Below the pieces are notes generated by a model. That model saw only the letters and a list, made by a program, of their open reading frames with translations. It was not told the origin of the DNA and searched no databases. 64,000 nucleotides of DNA from Scolanthus callimorphus (lineage: Eukaryota; Cnidaria; Anthozoa; Actiniaria; Edwardsiidae): contig CM066916.1 of NCBI GenBank assembly GCA_033964015.1, positions 17,570,675 through 17,634,674 of the forward strand. Direction: 5' to 3'. Below are positions 42,578 through 53,835 of this stretch, one piece after another. The stretch's first letter is position 1, and every line of letters begins with the position of its first letter. The position numbers and the translations under genes are program-made.

Positions 42578-44031
42578 TATGACCCCTGAGATAGACAGTT
42601 TTATGCTGTCCCTACACAAATACAATATATCTCAGGCCAGAGTTGTCTCGGTCACAAGTGAATTGTTTGATTTCAACACAGAGGGATTGTATAGAGGCAA
42701 GTCTGGGGACCAAATATCCCCTTATCCCCATATCTTGCCTCATTTGGTGCCTCGGCTGTATCCCTGCAAAATATCTGAAAATATCCCCCTAAAATATTTG
42801 GTAATCTTTTCAACCCTAAAAAAAATTTGCAGTTTCAAATTTTGTAATGACTAAATTTTCAAATAAATTGGATTGCTTGGATTGGATTTATTTATTTTAT
42901 TGCTTGGCACAGAATTAGCATGCTCCCTGCTCTTTTCCATACAAATACTGTAATGTTTTTAGAAATTCCATAGGGGTGGGGGTCACTTTTCAACACCCTT
43001 CTGGGCAGGGGGGGGGGGGGGCTTTACTTTTTTACTTTTTCCAATACAGCCTACCCCTCTCAACGAGGATTACTGGCTGGGGGTCAGCTGGGGGACACAA
43101 TAACCAGGGGACAGAATAACTTTCATGATTTATTCAAGACAATATTTATTCCTCAGTGGAAAAAACTGCATTTTCTGACAGAAAAGTAAGTAGTATATAT
43201 TCACAAGACAATATTATTGATAGATACACCAGAGAAATTAATGAGACATTTTACCAGGATTCCGGGCAATTTTGGCAAAGTGGCCAAAATCCAGTTACTG
43301 AAACACTTAGAATCACTTCCTTGATTTTGGTCTATGTTTGAAACTAAATGTGTGCCATGAACAACAAAATGAAAAACAGAGAAATATAATGTGAAAGTTC
43401 TCCACCCTGGAGTACTACAATGAAAATGTTGACCCAATTCTATAAAAACCCTCAGCTGTATATTGAATGGAAATAACACAAGTTACTATACTTGCGTGCA
43501 GACCCATCAAAAGATATTGGACCAGACACTACTCCTGGCCATACGAGTGTTAAGCAGAAGGCCGCAAAGTCCAAAGTGTTCCAAATACATAACTCCATAT
43601 TATGGGTGGAGCAATTTGTAGAAGGGTCTGAAATTCATGAAGTTTCAGGTTTACAATGTCCAGAAAAGGAAAAAAAAAGTACTTGAATTTCACCTAATTG
43701 CACTTAAAATACTGAAAAAATATGGGGGGTGTGTGTGGGGGGGGGGGGAGAGCAAATAGAAATAAGACAGAAAAACAAAATAATTTCTGTTTGAGGGGGC
43801 ATGCTCCCCCTGAGAAAAGTTTGAAAACTTGGATCAAGATACTTCTATTGGGTTTTAGGAAGAGGTGAAAACAATGAAACTACAGCAGAAACATATAACA
43901 AAGGCTCTCTTTATTCTGATCCAACAGAAATGGGAAAACGTTCTGTGCACTCTACTGACTTTCCTTTGAGCTAAAAAAATATTATTGATGCATAATATTT
44001 AACTTATATTTGGCTGGGGACAAACCGGTTA
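42578..44031. other. Repeat-rich, no gene supported
   Basis: This includes GAAATTCCATAGGGGTGGGG followed by GTCACTTTTCAACACCCTTC at 42964-43002, a dispersed block seen again near 51590 and 52640, and poly-G tracts near 43010 and 43740. The ORF at 43492-43686 is open on both strands without motif. Confidence 0.4.
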
Positions 44032-44557
44032 TGCACTAGTTAATTGAAGCCCCCACCCCTAGGGACCCAGGGAAGGGTTGGGGATTTGAGTTTACCCCTG
44101 AACAAAAGCTGTTTAAGTCCCCACTCCATCGGGAGGAAATTCCTGTGAAATGCCCCTACCCTTGGGGCCTCAGAAATCACCTTTTACTTGCAAGCATCAA
44201 AGAATGAACACACCTTTCTATGATCGTCAAAGGGGAGTGGGCCTCAGCTAGTGTGGTGTCCTATATGAAACAAGGGATGCAAGTACAGAAAAATGCATTA
44301 GAATCGAATGATTCCAATGAATTGCATCGTAGAACATGTAGATTTGCATGGCCAAAATCAAAGTGAAAGATTGACCGAAATAATTTATTTGAAAGCAAAT
44401 AAACATTCCCCGGGGGGTGGGGACAGGTTCCAGAATCAAAACCAGTCAAATCCACCACCCCCTCGGAACAAACTCTTGTTTTAAAATGCTTTAAACCCCC
44501 ACGATAATCCCACCCTTCCCCGGGTCCCTAGGGGTGGGGTTTCAATTGACTAGTGCA
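44032..44557. mobile_element. Harbinger-type MITE with TTA duplication
   Basis: The left end TGCACTAGTTAATTGAAGCC and right end TTTCAATTGACTAGTGCA are inverse. The homology continues inward (CCCACCCCTAGGGACCC) for about 50 bp. TTA stands on both sides (44029-44031 and 44558-44560). A 3-bp TWA duplication is the PIF/Harbinger habit. No transposase inside. Confidence 0.75.
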
Positions 44558-44794
44558 TTACTCACGAAGAATCCAAAACAAATTGAAACACAGGTCGAAA
44601 GTTTTCAAGAAATATCTTATAATAGATAGCTATCAATAGATAGAATAAAGTAATCAATTCTATAAATCAATGAATGGCCAAAACACAGTTGAAAGTCTAT
44701 GATCATCTTTTCTAAATTGTACGACCAAGGAATCAAATTCCCTGAAGAGATCGTCTGGTCAGAGAAAATATTTCTCATAAAAAAAAATTCTTAC

Positions 44795-44904
44795 CAAAGA
44801 GCTTGCAGTTTAATCCACTTCATACTGGATGTTTGTCCAACTCCAGCGAACAGTGAGTTTCCAATCCACACCGCACCCATTACATCCGTGACTTTCAAAG
44901 CCAT
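44795..44904 (-). CDS. Possible first coding exon, minus strand
   Basis: On the minus strand ATG at 44904 opens MALKVTDVMGAVWIGNSLFA, then GVGQTSSMKWIKLQAL, ending at a consensus donor GTAAGA (44794). The length of 110 bp and clean donor look like a genuine exon. No family is recognised and I could not find the next exon with confidence; the Harbinger-type MITE lies in the putative intron. The plus-strand ORF here is a shadow. Confidence 0.3.
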
Positions 44905-45398
44905 TGTTGTTGTACTGTAACTCGTGACAAACCTTTTCAGTTCCTGTGAATCCAGCTATAGTCCTGACACCTTGTCCATCAGCTGTCGAGGAGAGCCAAA
45001 AATAGGGGAATAAACGAAACCGTTTCCATGTTTATTTTATCCATTTTTATTATATCCATCACTGTCAATCCCTGCAATCTGATTGGCTTACAACAGTGCG
45101 ATTTATTCCCAAATCGCATCCTTTTGAGTCCAAATCGCATCTTTTTCTCAGCCAATCAAAATGAAGCACAAAAATCAATCAGCCAATCAGATTTAAGGGT
45201 TAAAAGGCAGTGACCATTCAGGAAAATAATGGCAGGAAAACCATCTTCCTGCAATTTTTGGGGGAAATTCCCCCCTTTCTTCTTCTGCTTGAAAAGAAAA
45301 ACAAGAAACAAAGACAAAACTATGGATAAAACTTTAAATATTTACAGTACCTTTTTATCTGTCGTTTTTCCAGAGTATGATATCAGTTCCACGACAAT

Positions 45399-45667
45399 AT
45401 GGAGGATTTTCAAGCGAATAATCCAGCACCTCTGGTGCAAAATTCCGGTCCCGAGTCCAGGAATCCGAGTCCACCGAAAAACAAACAACATCAAATTCCA
45501 CAAAATGAAAAGATGATGATTTTACATGCGTTCCGGTAGACAATGTGGTAGAAGAGCTGAAGTCTAAAGTGATCAATAAGAGCACTTCCCGGTTAACACA
45601 AAGCTGGATGAAAGTGTTTCGCAAATTCACAGCTGATAGTGATAGTGAAACGATGCCGCCATCTTGA
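45399..45667 (+). pseudogene. Crypton/ZMYM-like N-terminal fragment with one frameshift
   Basis: ATG at 45399 opens MEDFQANNPAPLVQNSGPES, then a Pro/Asn/Gln-rich stretch ending QIPQNEK. One frame later DDDFTCVPVDNVVEELKSKV, INKSTSRLTQSWMKVFRKFT and SDSETMPPS-stop follow. The ELKSKxxNKSTxRxTQxWxKVF element is the start of the SAM-like domain of the same Crypton-derived family seen at 18431. The shift falls at the GATGATGATT repeat. It stops before the rest of the domain. The minus-strand ORFs here are shadows. Confidence 0.55.
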
Positions 45668-46186
45668 AAATCACCTCCGCTCATCTATCAAACTCCACTC
45701 TCTTCAAACATGAAAACACTACCATCCACAGCCAGATGCAGCAAGTGATGAAATTTAGCAATACAGCTCATGGCTTCCAAGCATAATTTGCAGCCAAGTT
45801 TTGATTTTATGCCATCGCAAGTCATTCGCCCAGCAAAGTCACAGTTCCATCGCAAAACTTCAATATTTCTACGTCTCCAACTCCACTCCATCTCCAAGGA
45901 AGGCAATAAAAGCGACGAGCATTCCTTCCTTTTGTCAGACAATGAAAATTACTTTGTTGAATTGTGTATGGTGTAATTTTAAACATAAGTGATCTCAACT
46001 CTGAATGAACTTTGCAGGTTATGAGTGATCGAAATCGTTTTGTTTGTCACATGACAATTCTGCATATAAGTAAGTTACTTAATTAATGAGTTCGTTTTGC
46101 ATACAATGTTTTTGTGAGGCATTTCCGGTTTCAAGAAAATAAATTAATAGAATCCTCTGGGCCTAGAATGTGATTACAAAATGGAT

Positions 46187-46362
46187 ATAATAAAGTGGTA
46201 ATTGAACTTCGTGTCGTGCAATTTTGGTCTGAAATCATACTTGTGATTTTAAATCAAACTCGCGCTACGCTACGCTACGCGCGCTCGTTTGATTTTGAAA
46301 TCACGCGTATGATTTCAGACCAAATTGCACTCCACTCAGTTCAATAACCATTATTAATCCTC
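46187..46362. mobile_element. ~175-bp palindromic MITE
   Basis: GTGCAATTTTGGTCTGAAAT (left) pairs with ATTTCAGACCAAATTGCAC (right). The homology runs outward to GTTATTGAAC/GTAATTGAAC and inward to AAATCAAAC. The centre is CGCTACGCTACGCTACGCGC. It is a near-perfect hairpin with no ORF. Confidence 0.75.
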
Positions 46363-47240
46363 GACTATCGAGTAGTCTCAAAAAGATATGATGGAAAAAA
46401 ACAGGATGCCTCTCTTTGGTGGTTTACTTTCTGCTCTGATCTCATGCTTTGCCCCGCTTCTTCACCCTTCTTCCCGGGCGCAATTTCCGTCTAGGTCTCT
46501 CTGAGAGTCTGTGCTTCCATTTCTTTCTGCTTTCTGCTCTTCTACTAGAGATAATTTTAACCAAATTTATCATTCCTCGATCCCTTCCTCATCCCTCGAC
46601 CCAATGTTTGTATTCTATGGCTTCCTCTTCGCGTATTTTTATCATTTGAGGCGTAATGCGTGATAGCACGGTTCTGCAGTTAGCTGTGATTTCTCGGCCT
46701 TGAAACTCCGACTGGAAGAATTTCAGGAGCAAGCCGGCAAAGAAAATACTCCAACTTGATTATTATTCCCCATTCTACCAACTCTTTGCATTCCATGGCT
46801 TCTTCTTTTCTTCTTCCAGCATTTCTCCTTAGAGTAATTATTGTAGGTCGTTTTTTCAGCCGCTAGCAGCCCTGTAGTCTTTTTGTGCCTGCGATTTTAG
46901 CTTTCACGTGAGCATCAAAACCCCCCTGACAACGCGCCCCTCCCCCCGTTAGTTGCGCACTCCCTCCTCCCTCCTGGCAACGCGCCCCTCCCCCGTTAGT
47001 TGAGCATGCTGACGTCACAATAGGGCTATTGTGACGTAGGGTAGACAGGAAAACGTACACATCCGGGACTTACTGAGGCGTCCAAAAATCGGATCGACCC
47101 CTAGCAATCTCCACAGGTTACTCAATAAACTCACACAGGGTACCCAATACTATATTTGCAGTTTTTGACGCTGTTTTCTTAGGTATGGTGCTCCGCTTTG
47201 CGGCGGCCTTCGGCCGCCGCAAGGAGCTCCGCTATAACTG
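46360..47240. repeat. Long dispersed repeat, copy 2
   Basis: This is the same ordered blocks as 6246-6770, in the same orientation, but about 350 bp longer. It has a duplicated CAACGCGCCCCTCCCCCGTTAG segment and a fuller end with CGGCGGCCTTCGGCCGCCGC then AAGGAGCTCCGCTATAA. It abuts the LINE fragment at 47241 without spacer. Confidence 0.75.
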
Positions 47241-48635
47241 ATAGGATGCTTGTCAACATGGATAAAAACTATATCAATGGTCTGATTTTAGCCGACTTCC
47301 AAAAGGAATTCGACCTTGTAAACCACGAGATCCTGATTGACAAGCTTCGTATCTATGGCCTTGAGGAGGGTAGCCTTGAGCTTCTGCGCTTATATCTCCG
47401 TGATCGTAAGCAACGCACAGTTATAGGAAATGCGCACTCCTCGTTCCAGTCCACCTCGTTCGGTGTACCACAGGGATCTGTTCTCTCGCCACTACTCTTC
47501 TTGGTTTTTGTCAATGACCTCCCTGAGGCAATTTCACAAGCAACTACCGTAGACATATTCGCAGATGATACTACTCTCAGCTCGGCGTCTCCATATACAG
47601 ATACCTTAGGCCTCTGTGAGCAGCTTCGTGACAGCGCAAAAGAACTAGAGGAATGGTCAAGTAACAATCGGTTCATGTTAAATACTAGTAAAACAAAATC
47701 ATTACTTGTATCTGGACCACGTTTAAAGGCGAAGTTAAATGAAGGCGATAAACTGAAGATAGCCATAAGTCATGCAAATAATGTTTTAGAACAAACCACA
47801 AATCATAATTCACTGGGAGTCTATATTGCCCAAGACCTTTTGTATAATGAACATGTCGAATACATTTGTAAGAAGCTTTCAATGCGTATAGGAGTTTTGA
47901 GATCTATTAGAAATAACTTAACCTTAACAGAAAGAATGGCGTTTTACAATGCCACTATTAGACCTGTTTTTCTATATGGCGGGACAGTTTGGGGCTCTAC
48001 ATCAAGTCAAAATATTAGGCGAATTTTTAGACAACAGAAAAAGGCAGCCAGAAGTAATCCTAGGTGTTAAGACAAGAGAAGAACGAACTATCAATTTATT
48101 TAATAAATTAGACTGGATTCCATATTATGATGAAATCAATGTAAATAAGTTATGCCTGCTACACAAAGGTCTAAATGGACAATGCCCCCAATACCTCCTC
48201 GACCGCCTAGTGCGGGTGAGTGACACGTCTAAAAGATCCTCTCGTTACGGACATATCACGTTACGCTGTCCCAAATACTCAAGAGAAACAGAGGGCGGGA
48301 GGACTTTTATTGCATCAAGCATTAAACAATGAAACACGTTACCAGTAGAGATAAGACAAAAGGAGACTACGAATGCCTTTAAAAATAGTTATATTAAATA
48401 TCTTAAGGAGTCGTACACACTTATTGATCATTTTAGAATCACATAAATGTTTAATATCCAATGTTAGTAATTTTTAATAGCTTTTTTACCCCTTGTACAT
48501 ATATGTAATTTAGTCTTATATTTATTGTAATATATATACTTATATTTTAGAGAGGGCCACAAGTTTATCAGTCTTGACTGTAATGTGCTACCCTCATGAA
48601 ATAAAGTTATTATTATATTATTATTATTATTATTA
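47241..48635 (+). mobile_element. LINE (CR1/L2-like) 3' portion with microsatellite tail
   Basis: The RT begins inside the palm (ILADFQKEFDLVNHEILIDK) and continues FGVPQGSVLSPLLFLVFVND, IFADDTTLSSAS, RFMLNTSKTKSLLVSG, NSLGVYIAQDLLYNEHVEYI and RPVFLYGGTVWGS. A one-base shift near 48045 moves to RVILGVKTREERTINLFNKL, LLHKGLNGQCPQYLLDRLVR and a C-terminal stop. The 3' region (GAGGGCCACAAGTTTATCAG) ends with AATAAAGTTATTATTATATT and a TTA run to about 48635. The 5' end is truncated. FADD is intact, but the ORF is frameshifted. Confidence 0.85.
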
Positions 48636-48639
48636 TAAC

Positions 48640-49540
48640 GGGAGTGAATTTACAGTAGGTGCTAAATTATGTCAACACATTTTGTTCAAGATTGTCAGAT
48701 TACGTTATGTGTTATTGTAAGAAAAATATAGGTTCGGTAACGTTGTTAAATTTTGAGGTGAGAGACCTTATTGGATTGGTTTCATGATATAAATTGTGGC
48801 TTCTTTGGGATGCTCATCTCTTAATAAGGCAAAGCGCAGAAATGTCAATTTCCAGTCCGCGCATAACGTCTAGTTTACTTCCGGCGTAAACCGTGCTTGT
48901 TCTCTGCTTTGTATGAGCGTGTTAAGATAGTTGTGTAGTGTTTATCTGTGTAATAGGCATTAGATGCACTGAATGAAAGTACTTGCCGTAAAAAATTGTC
49001 TGGTTTTGCTTTTCCTTGATTTTGCAACGGTTTACAGTGATTTTAACGTTGTTTTAAAAACCTGAATAGATGATCATGTTTTAAGAGCATGTGTGGACCG
49101 TTGAAAATCGGTCGTTTTGGAAAAAATCGATAAGATTTGGGTTTGTTAGCTTACGCCTGCGGCAAACGCCGAACTTCAGTCGCTATTCTTCAGTCGAGAA
49201 TTTCCTTTTTCAAAGGATGCCGCTTCATTATAGCGGAACTCTGGTGGAGCCCCATAGGCTAATGTGTGGTATTAAAACAAAATGAAATAAAATGAAACAA
49301 AAATGAAATAAAAGTAACCCATCGAGCACCTTTCGCGTGGTTATAATTTCCGATGGACAGCCGCTGGTCTAAGTATCGCGGACGTGGTACGTCGTGTGTA
49401 CCCAGGCCAGGTTCCTCCGCCTGCCCCATTGCCAACACAGCTAGGAGATGTCGGAACGAAAATTCTTCAAGTTCTCATGGCAAAGTCAAATGTAAATCGA
49501 CTTTTCTGCCAAAATAGCAATCGCTAGTATATATTGGCTG
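48640..49540. other. No gene seen; one dispersed repeat block
   Basis: The block TTCAGTCGAGAATTTCC then TTTTTCAAAGGATGCCGCTT near 49185 also occurs near 23925 (CTTCAGTCGAGCTTCTTCTG, TTTTTCAAAGGATGCTTC). Otherwise unremarkable. Confidence 0.4.
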
Positions 49541-49554
49541 ATTGCATTTTTATT

Positions 49555-50130
49555 CTGTACCGGGGGGGTTGAGGACCCGTGGAATTTTTCCAGGGGAGAG
49601 GGTCGATCCCAGTCCTGGAAATTCCAGGGGAGGGGGTTATTATCAAGCCAGGAAATTCCAGGGGATGGGGGTGCTGAGGATGCATGGAAATTCCAGGGGA
49701 GAGGGTCTTTTCAGAGCTTGGAATTTCAAGGGGAGAGGGTCCATCCCAATCCTGGAATTTCCATGGGTGGGGGTCATCACCAAGGCTGGAAATTCCAGGG
49801 TAGGGGGTGTTGAGGATGCACGGAAATTCAAGGGGAGGGGTTATTATCAAGCCTGGAAATTCCAGGGGATGGGGGGTGTTGAGGATGCATGGAAATTCCA
49901 GGGGAGAGGGCCTTTTCAGAGCTTGGAATTTCCAGGGGAGAGGGTCCATCCCAATCTTGGAATTTCCAGGGGTGGGGGTCATCACCAAGGCTGGAAATTC
50001 CAGGGGAGGGGGTGTTGAGGATGTATGGAAATTCCAGGGGAGGGGGCCTTTTCAGAGCTTGGAATTTCCAGGGGATAGGGTCGATTTGATCCAAATTCTG
50101 GAATTTCCAAACCTGGAAATTCTAAGTATG
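49555..50130. repeat. TGGAAATTCCAGGGGA minisatellite with higher-order units
   Basis: About seventeen copies of a ~34-bp unit built on the palindrome TGGAAATTCCA plus a GGGGAGGGG block. Unit variants recur in a set order (GAGGATGCATGGAAATTCCA; TTCAGAGCTTGGAATTTCCA; CCATCCCAATCCTGGAATTT; ATCACCAAGGCTGGAAATTC), so a higher-order repeat is present. All six frames stay open over long spans, which is a property of the repeat, not evidence of genes. Confidence 0.9.
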
Positions 50131-51185
50131 CCAACCAGAGAAAACTAAGCCTGAACATTCCAGGGATGACAGATTGAGAGGGAGACAATTATTATTTTAT
50201 GTTTTGGTATCTAGAGAATTCCAAGAGTGCGGGGCCAGTACATTGTTTTTTTTCGTCGAGTTCTTATATTTTAAGATTGCAGGAGAATATAGTAAAAGTC
50301 AAGATTTGGGGGTGCAAACAAAGGAGCGGTGTGTTTGCTGTAAGAGTGCCAGGATCTTTGGAATTATATAAATACGACCGTTCTAACCTGAATAAAATCA
50401 ACTTGATGATGGCTGTTCTTGCCAAAATACATCACGCTGACTCAGTTTCGAGGAAATCGCTATAATATTACAGTCTCCAGATTCGCTTGTTATTGATTGT
50501 CTGTTGCATAACAACTTTGAGACAACTAGAATGAAATTTTAGTGTGACTGATCCGCCTCGATTAGCCTCACTACCTATGGATCAGTCTCACATTACTGTA
50601 AATTCTCTTTATTTATATATAATAAAGGTCTAAAGTCTGAAGTGTGTTTGGAGGTGGAAGTATCGACATCTGAACGACGAGAATCCTCGAGAAAATGATA
50701 TTCTGTCGCATGTTATGTGGTTCTCTAAGATCGCTTGGCCTTTCGTAACAAGCACATAATATTCTTACTGGGCTGAGATATAAGAATTTAAAAATTATAT
50801 CCAAAACACAACCAGGAGTTTAGCAGGGACGTGTTTGGGTTAAGTGGGAATGAGAATAGATTATTGTGCCCGCATTATTGTGGCTAAATAAAACTCGGAA
50901 GTACTCATGGTTCGATAAACGATTTTTGAATTTTGGCTGTCAACTAACGACTATCTGGCTATTAATTAAATATCGGAAGGCAGTTTAAGAAAAATGTTCT
51001 CTTCTCGCAAAGAAAATCCGAGAGAGATTTCTGCTCTTGCGTCGCGGAAGGAACTCAAACTGTCTGACAAAATTCGTTCATCGCTAACAATTCCCATGGC
51101 AACGCACGCTCCATTGGTGCAAAAAAAACCGAGATTTTTCTCGCTCACCTGCGCGGGACTGAGAGAACGGCTAAGTTTCTCACGA
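50131..51185. other. No gene seen
   Basis: Short ORFs on both strands without motifs. GTCTAAAGTCTGAAGTGTG and similar text show no repeat relation that I can find. Confidence 0.4.
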
Positions 51186-51189
51186 ATTT

Positions 51190-51335
51190 TGGTTAGGGTT
51201 AGGTGATAAGGGTAGGTGATAAGGGTTAGGTGATAAGGGTTAGGTGATAAGGGTTAGGTGGTTAGGGTTAGGTGGTTAGGGTTAGGTGGTTAGGGTTAGA
51301 GACTTAGGGTTAGAGACTTAGGGTTAGGGTTGGAG
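51190..51335. repeat. Telomere-like degenerate array
   Basis: A run of GGTTAGGGTTAGGTGATAAG, TTAGGTGGTTAGGG and TAGAGACTTAGGGTTAGGG units, i.e. TTAGGG repeats interrupted by GTGATAA, GTGG and AGAGAC variants arranged in blocks. TTAGGG is the metazoan telomere repeat, so this is an interstitial telomere-like or minisatellite sequence. It is far from either window end. Confidence 0.8.
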
Positions 51336-53340
51336 AAAAGATTTGTGAACTCAGTGTAAAATGTTGGCTGTAAAACTATCTGACTAAACTAGTTTCGGAA
51401 AAAGAGAGATTTCTACTGGTGAACTCAAAATATTTACCGACTAAAATCAACAGTTAAAGAAAAGATGTCAGTGCTCCCTTCTCAAACCGGACGGTTGTTT
51501 GTGCTCGCCAAATCAATGGGGTGGAGGTGGGGGGTGGGTCAATTTACTTTATCTTTTCCATACAAATACTGTATTTTTCTTCAGAAATTCCAGAGGGGGG
51601 TCACTTTTCAACACCCTTCCATTGGGGGGTACGGATATTTTTGGGAACCACACATTTTAAGAAACAGGTGAGCTAACAAGCGTTTTGCCCAATTGGTTTC
51701 ATGAGGTTTTGAAAAAGCCTCAACAAGCATAAAAATTAAAAAATGAACTTATCCTGTGCTTTTCATTGTTTTCAAAGCTTATATGCAGCCTTTAAATCAT
51801 TGGTGGAAAATGCTCATTAGCCCACTTGATTTCTCTAAATTCAGCCTTACTGCATGTGCTCATAATCTAATTTTTCCATCTTATTGATATTCAAAGCATA
51901 TTATTCTCTAGCTCTGGCAAGTAGCCTGATTCTTTGTTCCTTCTGCAAATGATGTCACAGAAATAATCGCCTATTGGTTCCTGTGATTCACACTTCCCGT
52001 GCGCTTCAGGTTATTCTTTTTTTACGTTTACCTGCTGATTGATGCTATTTGATCTACCTTCCTGGTAATTTTGGATTTGAACCACACTCACTGGAATTAC
52101 AGTGAATTCTCTATGACCAGCGTGGCTTTTCGTGTTAAGGATGTTATGTGACACAAGTTTTTTTATTCAAGACAAGAAGACCAGCATAAAATTTATGTGT
52201 CTCTCGGCTGAATTGAATTTTGAACGTTTTATTTTAGGGATGGGGTGTGTCAATTTTCATTTCGCTGGCTGTCAATCTGCATTTCGCTGGCTGAGGTTCG
52301 CGAGGTTGTGGACAGCTGCAAAACAAAGGGAGTTTCGACCCAGCGCAGAAGTCTCTTTTCCTCGCCAACCTCAGCCAGCGAAATGCAGAGAAAAGAAGCC
52401 TCTGCTAGCAGGGAACACACAAATGTGTTGTATCTATTGATCATATGCTTGATCATGATTAACAAATTTGTAAGAAAGTTTGCTTGGGTAGCCTTGGTTT
52501 GAGTAGTCGCACAACAGGAATGCCAGAACAAGTAAAATAACTCATAATGTTAATGAGGCACCATTTAAAAAGCCTTCAGGCCCTGGGGTGAGCACAGGGC
52601 CTGAAATACAGTAAAATTTACCTGATCTTCCTTTCTTTTTTGGGGGAGATTCCAGAGTTGGTCACTTTTAACACCCTTCCCTGGTATTTTCTGGAACCAC
52701 ACAATATCGAAGGAAGTTTTTTTTAGGTAATCTCATTCAAAGGTCGACTCTGCCTCAGTAATTAAACGAGCCTCAGGGGAATACAACAAAGGATATAAAT
52801 TATTCCTTTTTCGATGCTGATGTGAGGTATTTTGTTTTATTTTCCTGACTCTTGCACTGAAGTAGGAACTTAGTAATATAGAATTTGGTCTATTGGTTTT
52901 TGAGGTTTTTGGAGGGGCATGATTGTTGGCTGATGCTCAAGCAATAAGCACTATTAAATTAGGAAAATTTTACCAGAGTTGCATGTGGCATTTCATTTAG
53001 AAGAGAATATCTTAAAAACACCTACACATCTCATGTAAATGTATTTTTTAAAAACAACACTTTACTAACGTCTTATTCTCAATGCCATTATACTTATTTT
53101 ATAAATAAAAAATAGAAAAAAAAGGAAAGCGGGACAAAAAGCTTGTGTCTATGTGTACATTGACCAAATGTAAAATAAAACTATTTTCAACCACTATAGT
53201 TTTGGTGGTGTGTTACAGAACGTGCAAATTAGATAACTGAGTGAAAATGTTGTAAAATTGTAGGTACTACAGGGTCACCTTTTCCAGTGATTGGCCAGAT
53301 GGTCAGTGAAGTTGTGTGTATTATTGTCGCCGTGTGAGAT
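51336..53340. other. Repeat-derived, no gene supported
   Basis: Two blocks resemble 42964-43002: 51587-51640 and 52649-52683 (GTCACTTTT-AACACCCTTCC). An inverted repeat TGCATTTCGCTGGCTGAGGT (52279) / CCTCAGCCAGCGAAATGCA (52369) gives a 110-bp hairpin. ORFs at 52132-52531 are by-products. Confidence 0.45.
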
Positions 53341-53367
53341 CCGCTTTTAGGCAGTGCCTAAATCTAT

Positions 53368-53608
53368 TTAGTCAAATCACACTAGTGGTCTATTATCAAT
53401 GCTGCGTTCTGATTGGTTGAGCTACTAGTAGGCTATAAGTTATAGCCTACTAGTAGCGAAAAGTGTCGGATTTGAAAGCCAGACAATGGCAAATGACCAG
53501 AACAAAAACATTTTTTTGGCAATACAAATTCACCTACTAGTGTGATTTGACTAAAACAATTATTCCTCTCGCCCTCATGGCCTCCGGCCTCATGGGCTAT
53601 TGACTCAG

Positions 53609-53640
<32 letters not shown>
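53368..53640. mobile_element. TTTAGTCAAATCACACTAGT MITE with adjoining palindrome
   Basis: TTTAGTCAAATCACACTAGT at 53368-53387 is inverted as ACTAGTGTGATTTGACTAAA ending 53555, and the centre is the palindrome CTACTAGTAGGCTATAAGTT. Directly after, CAATTATTCCTCTCGCCC pairs with GCCCATTCGGGCTCGAGGAA then TAATTG at 53605-53636. The two palindromes probably belong to one complex fold-back family. Confidence 0.65.
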
Positions 53641-53644
<4 letters not shown>

Positions 53645-53835
53645 ACTTTTTAATCAAGAACTTTCTATTGTTTAGTATTGGAACGGCGAGACTCTAGCAA
53701 GACGTTTGCCGTAGACCACATATATATATACATTCCAGATAAAGTGAACTTTTTTTAGCGTAAACCATTGGATAGCTTAAAACCTGATGGATGAATAAAT
53801 CATGTGGTACATTAGCAAATACTTTGATTGTAGAT

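Noticed and set aside
45355..45942. Two minus-strand ORFs with protein-like look
   Set aside because: The 45355-45684 one is antisense to a recognisable Crypton/ZMYM-like segment; the other has no motif.
49524..50188. Long ORFs on both strands, up to 158 codons
   Set aside because: They arise from the minisatellite, whose palindromic unit lacks stops in all frames.
52132..52531. Overlapping ORFs of 85-102 codons
   Set aside because: They span a hairpin of inverted repeats, and both strands are open only because of it.
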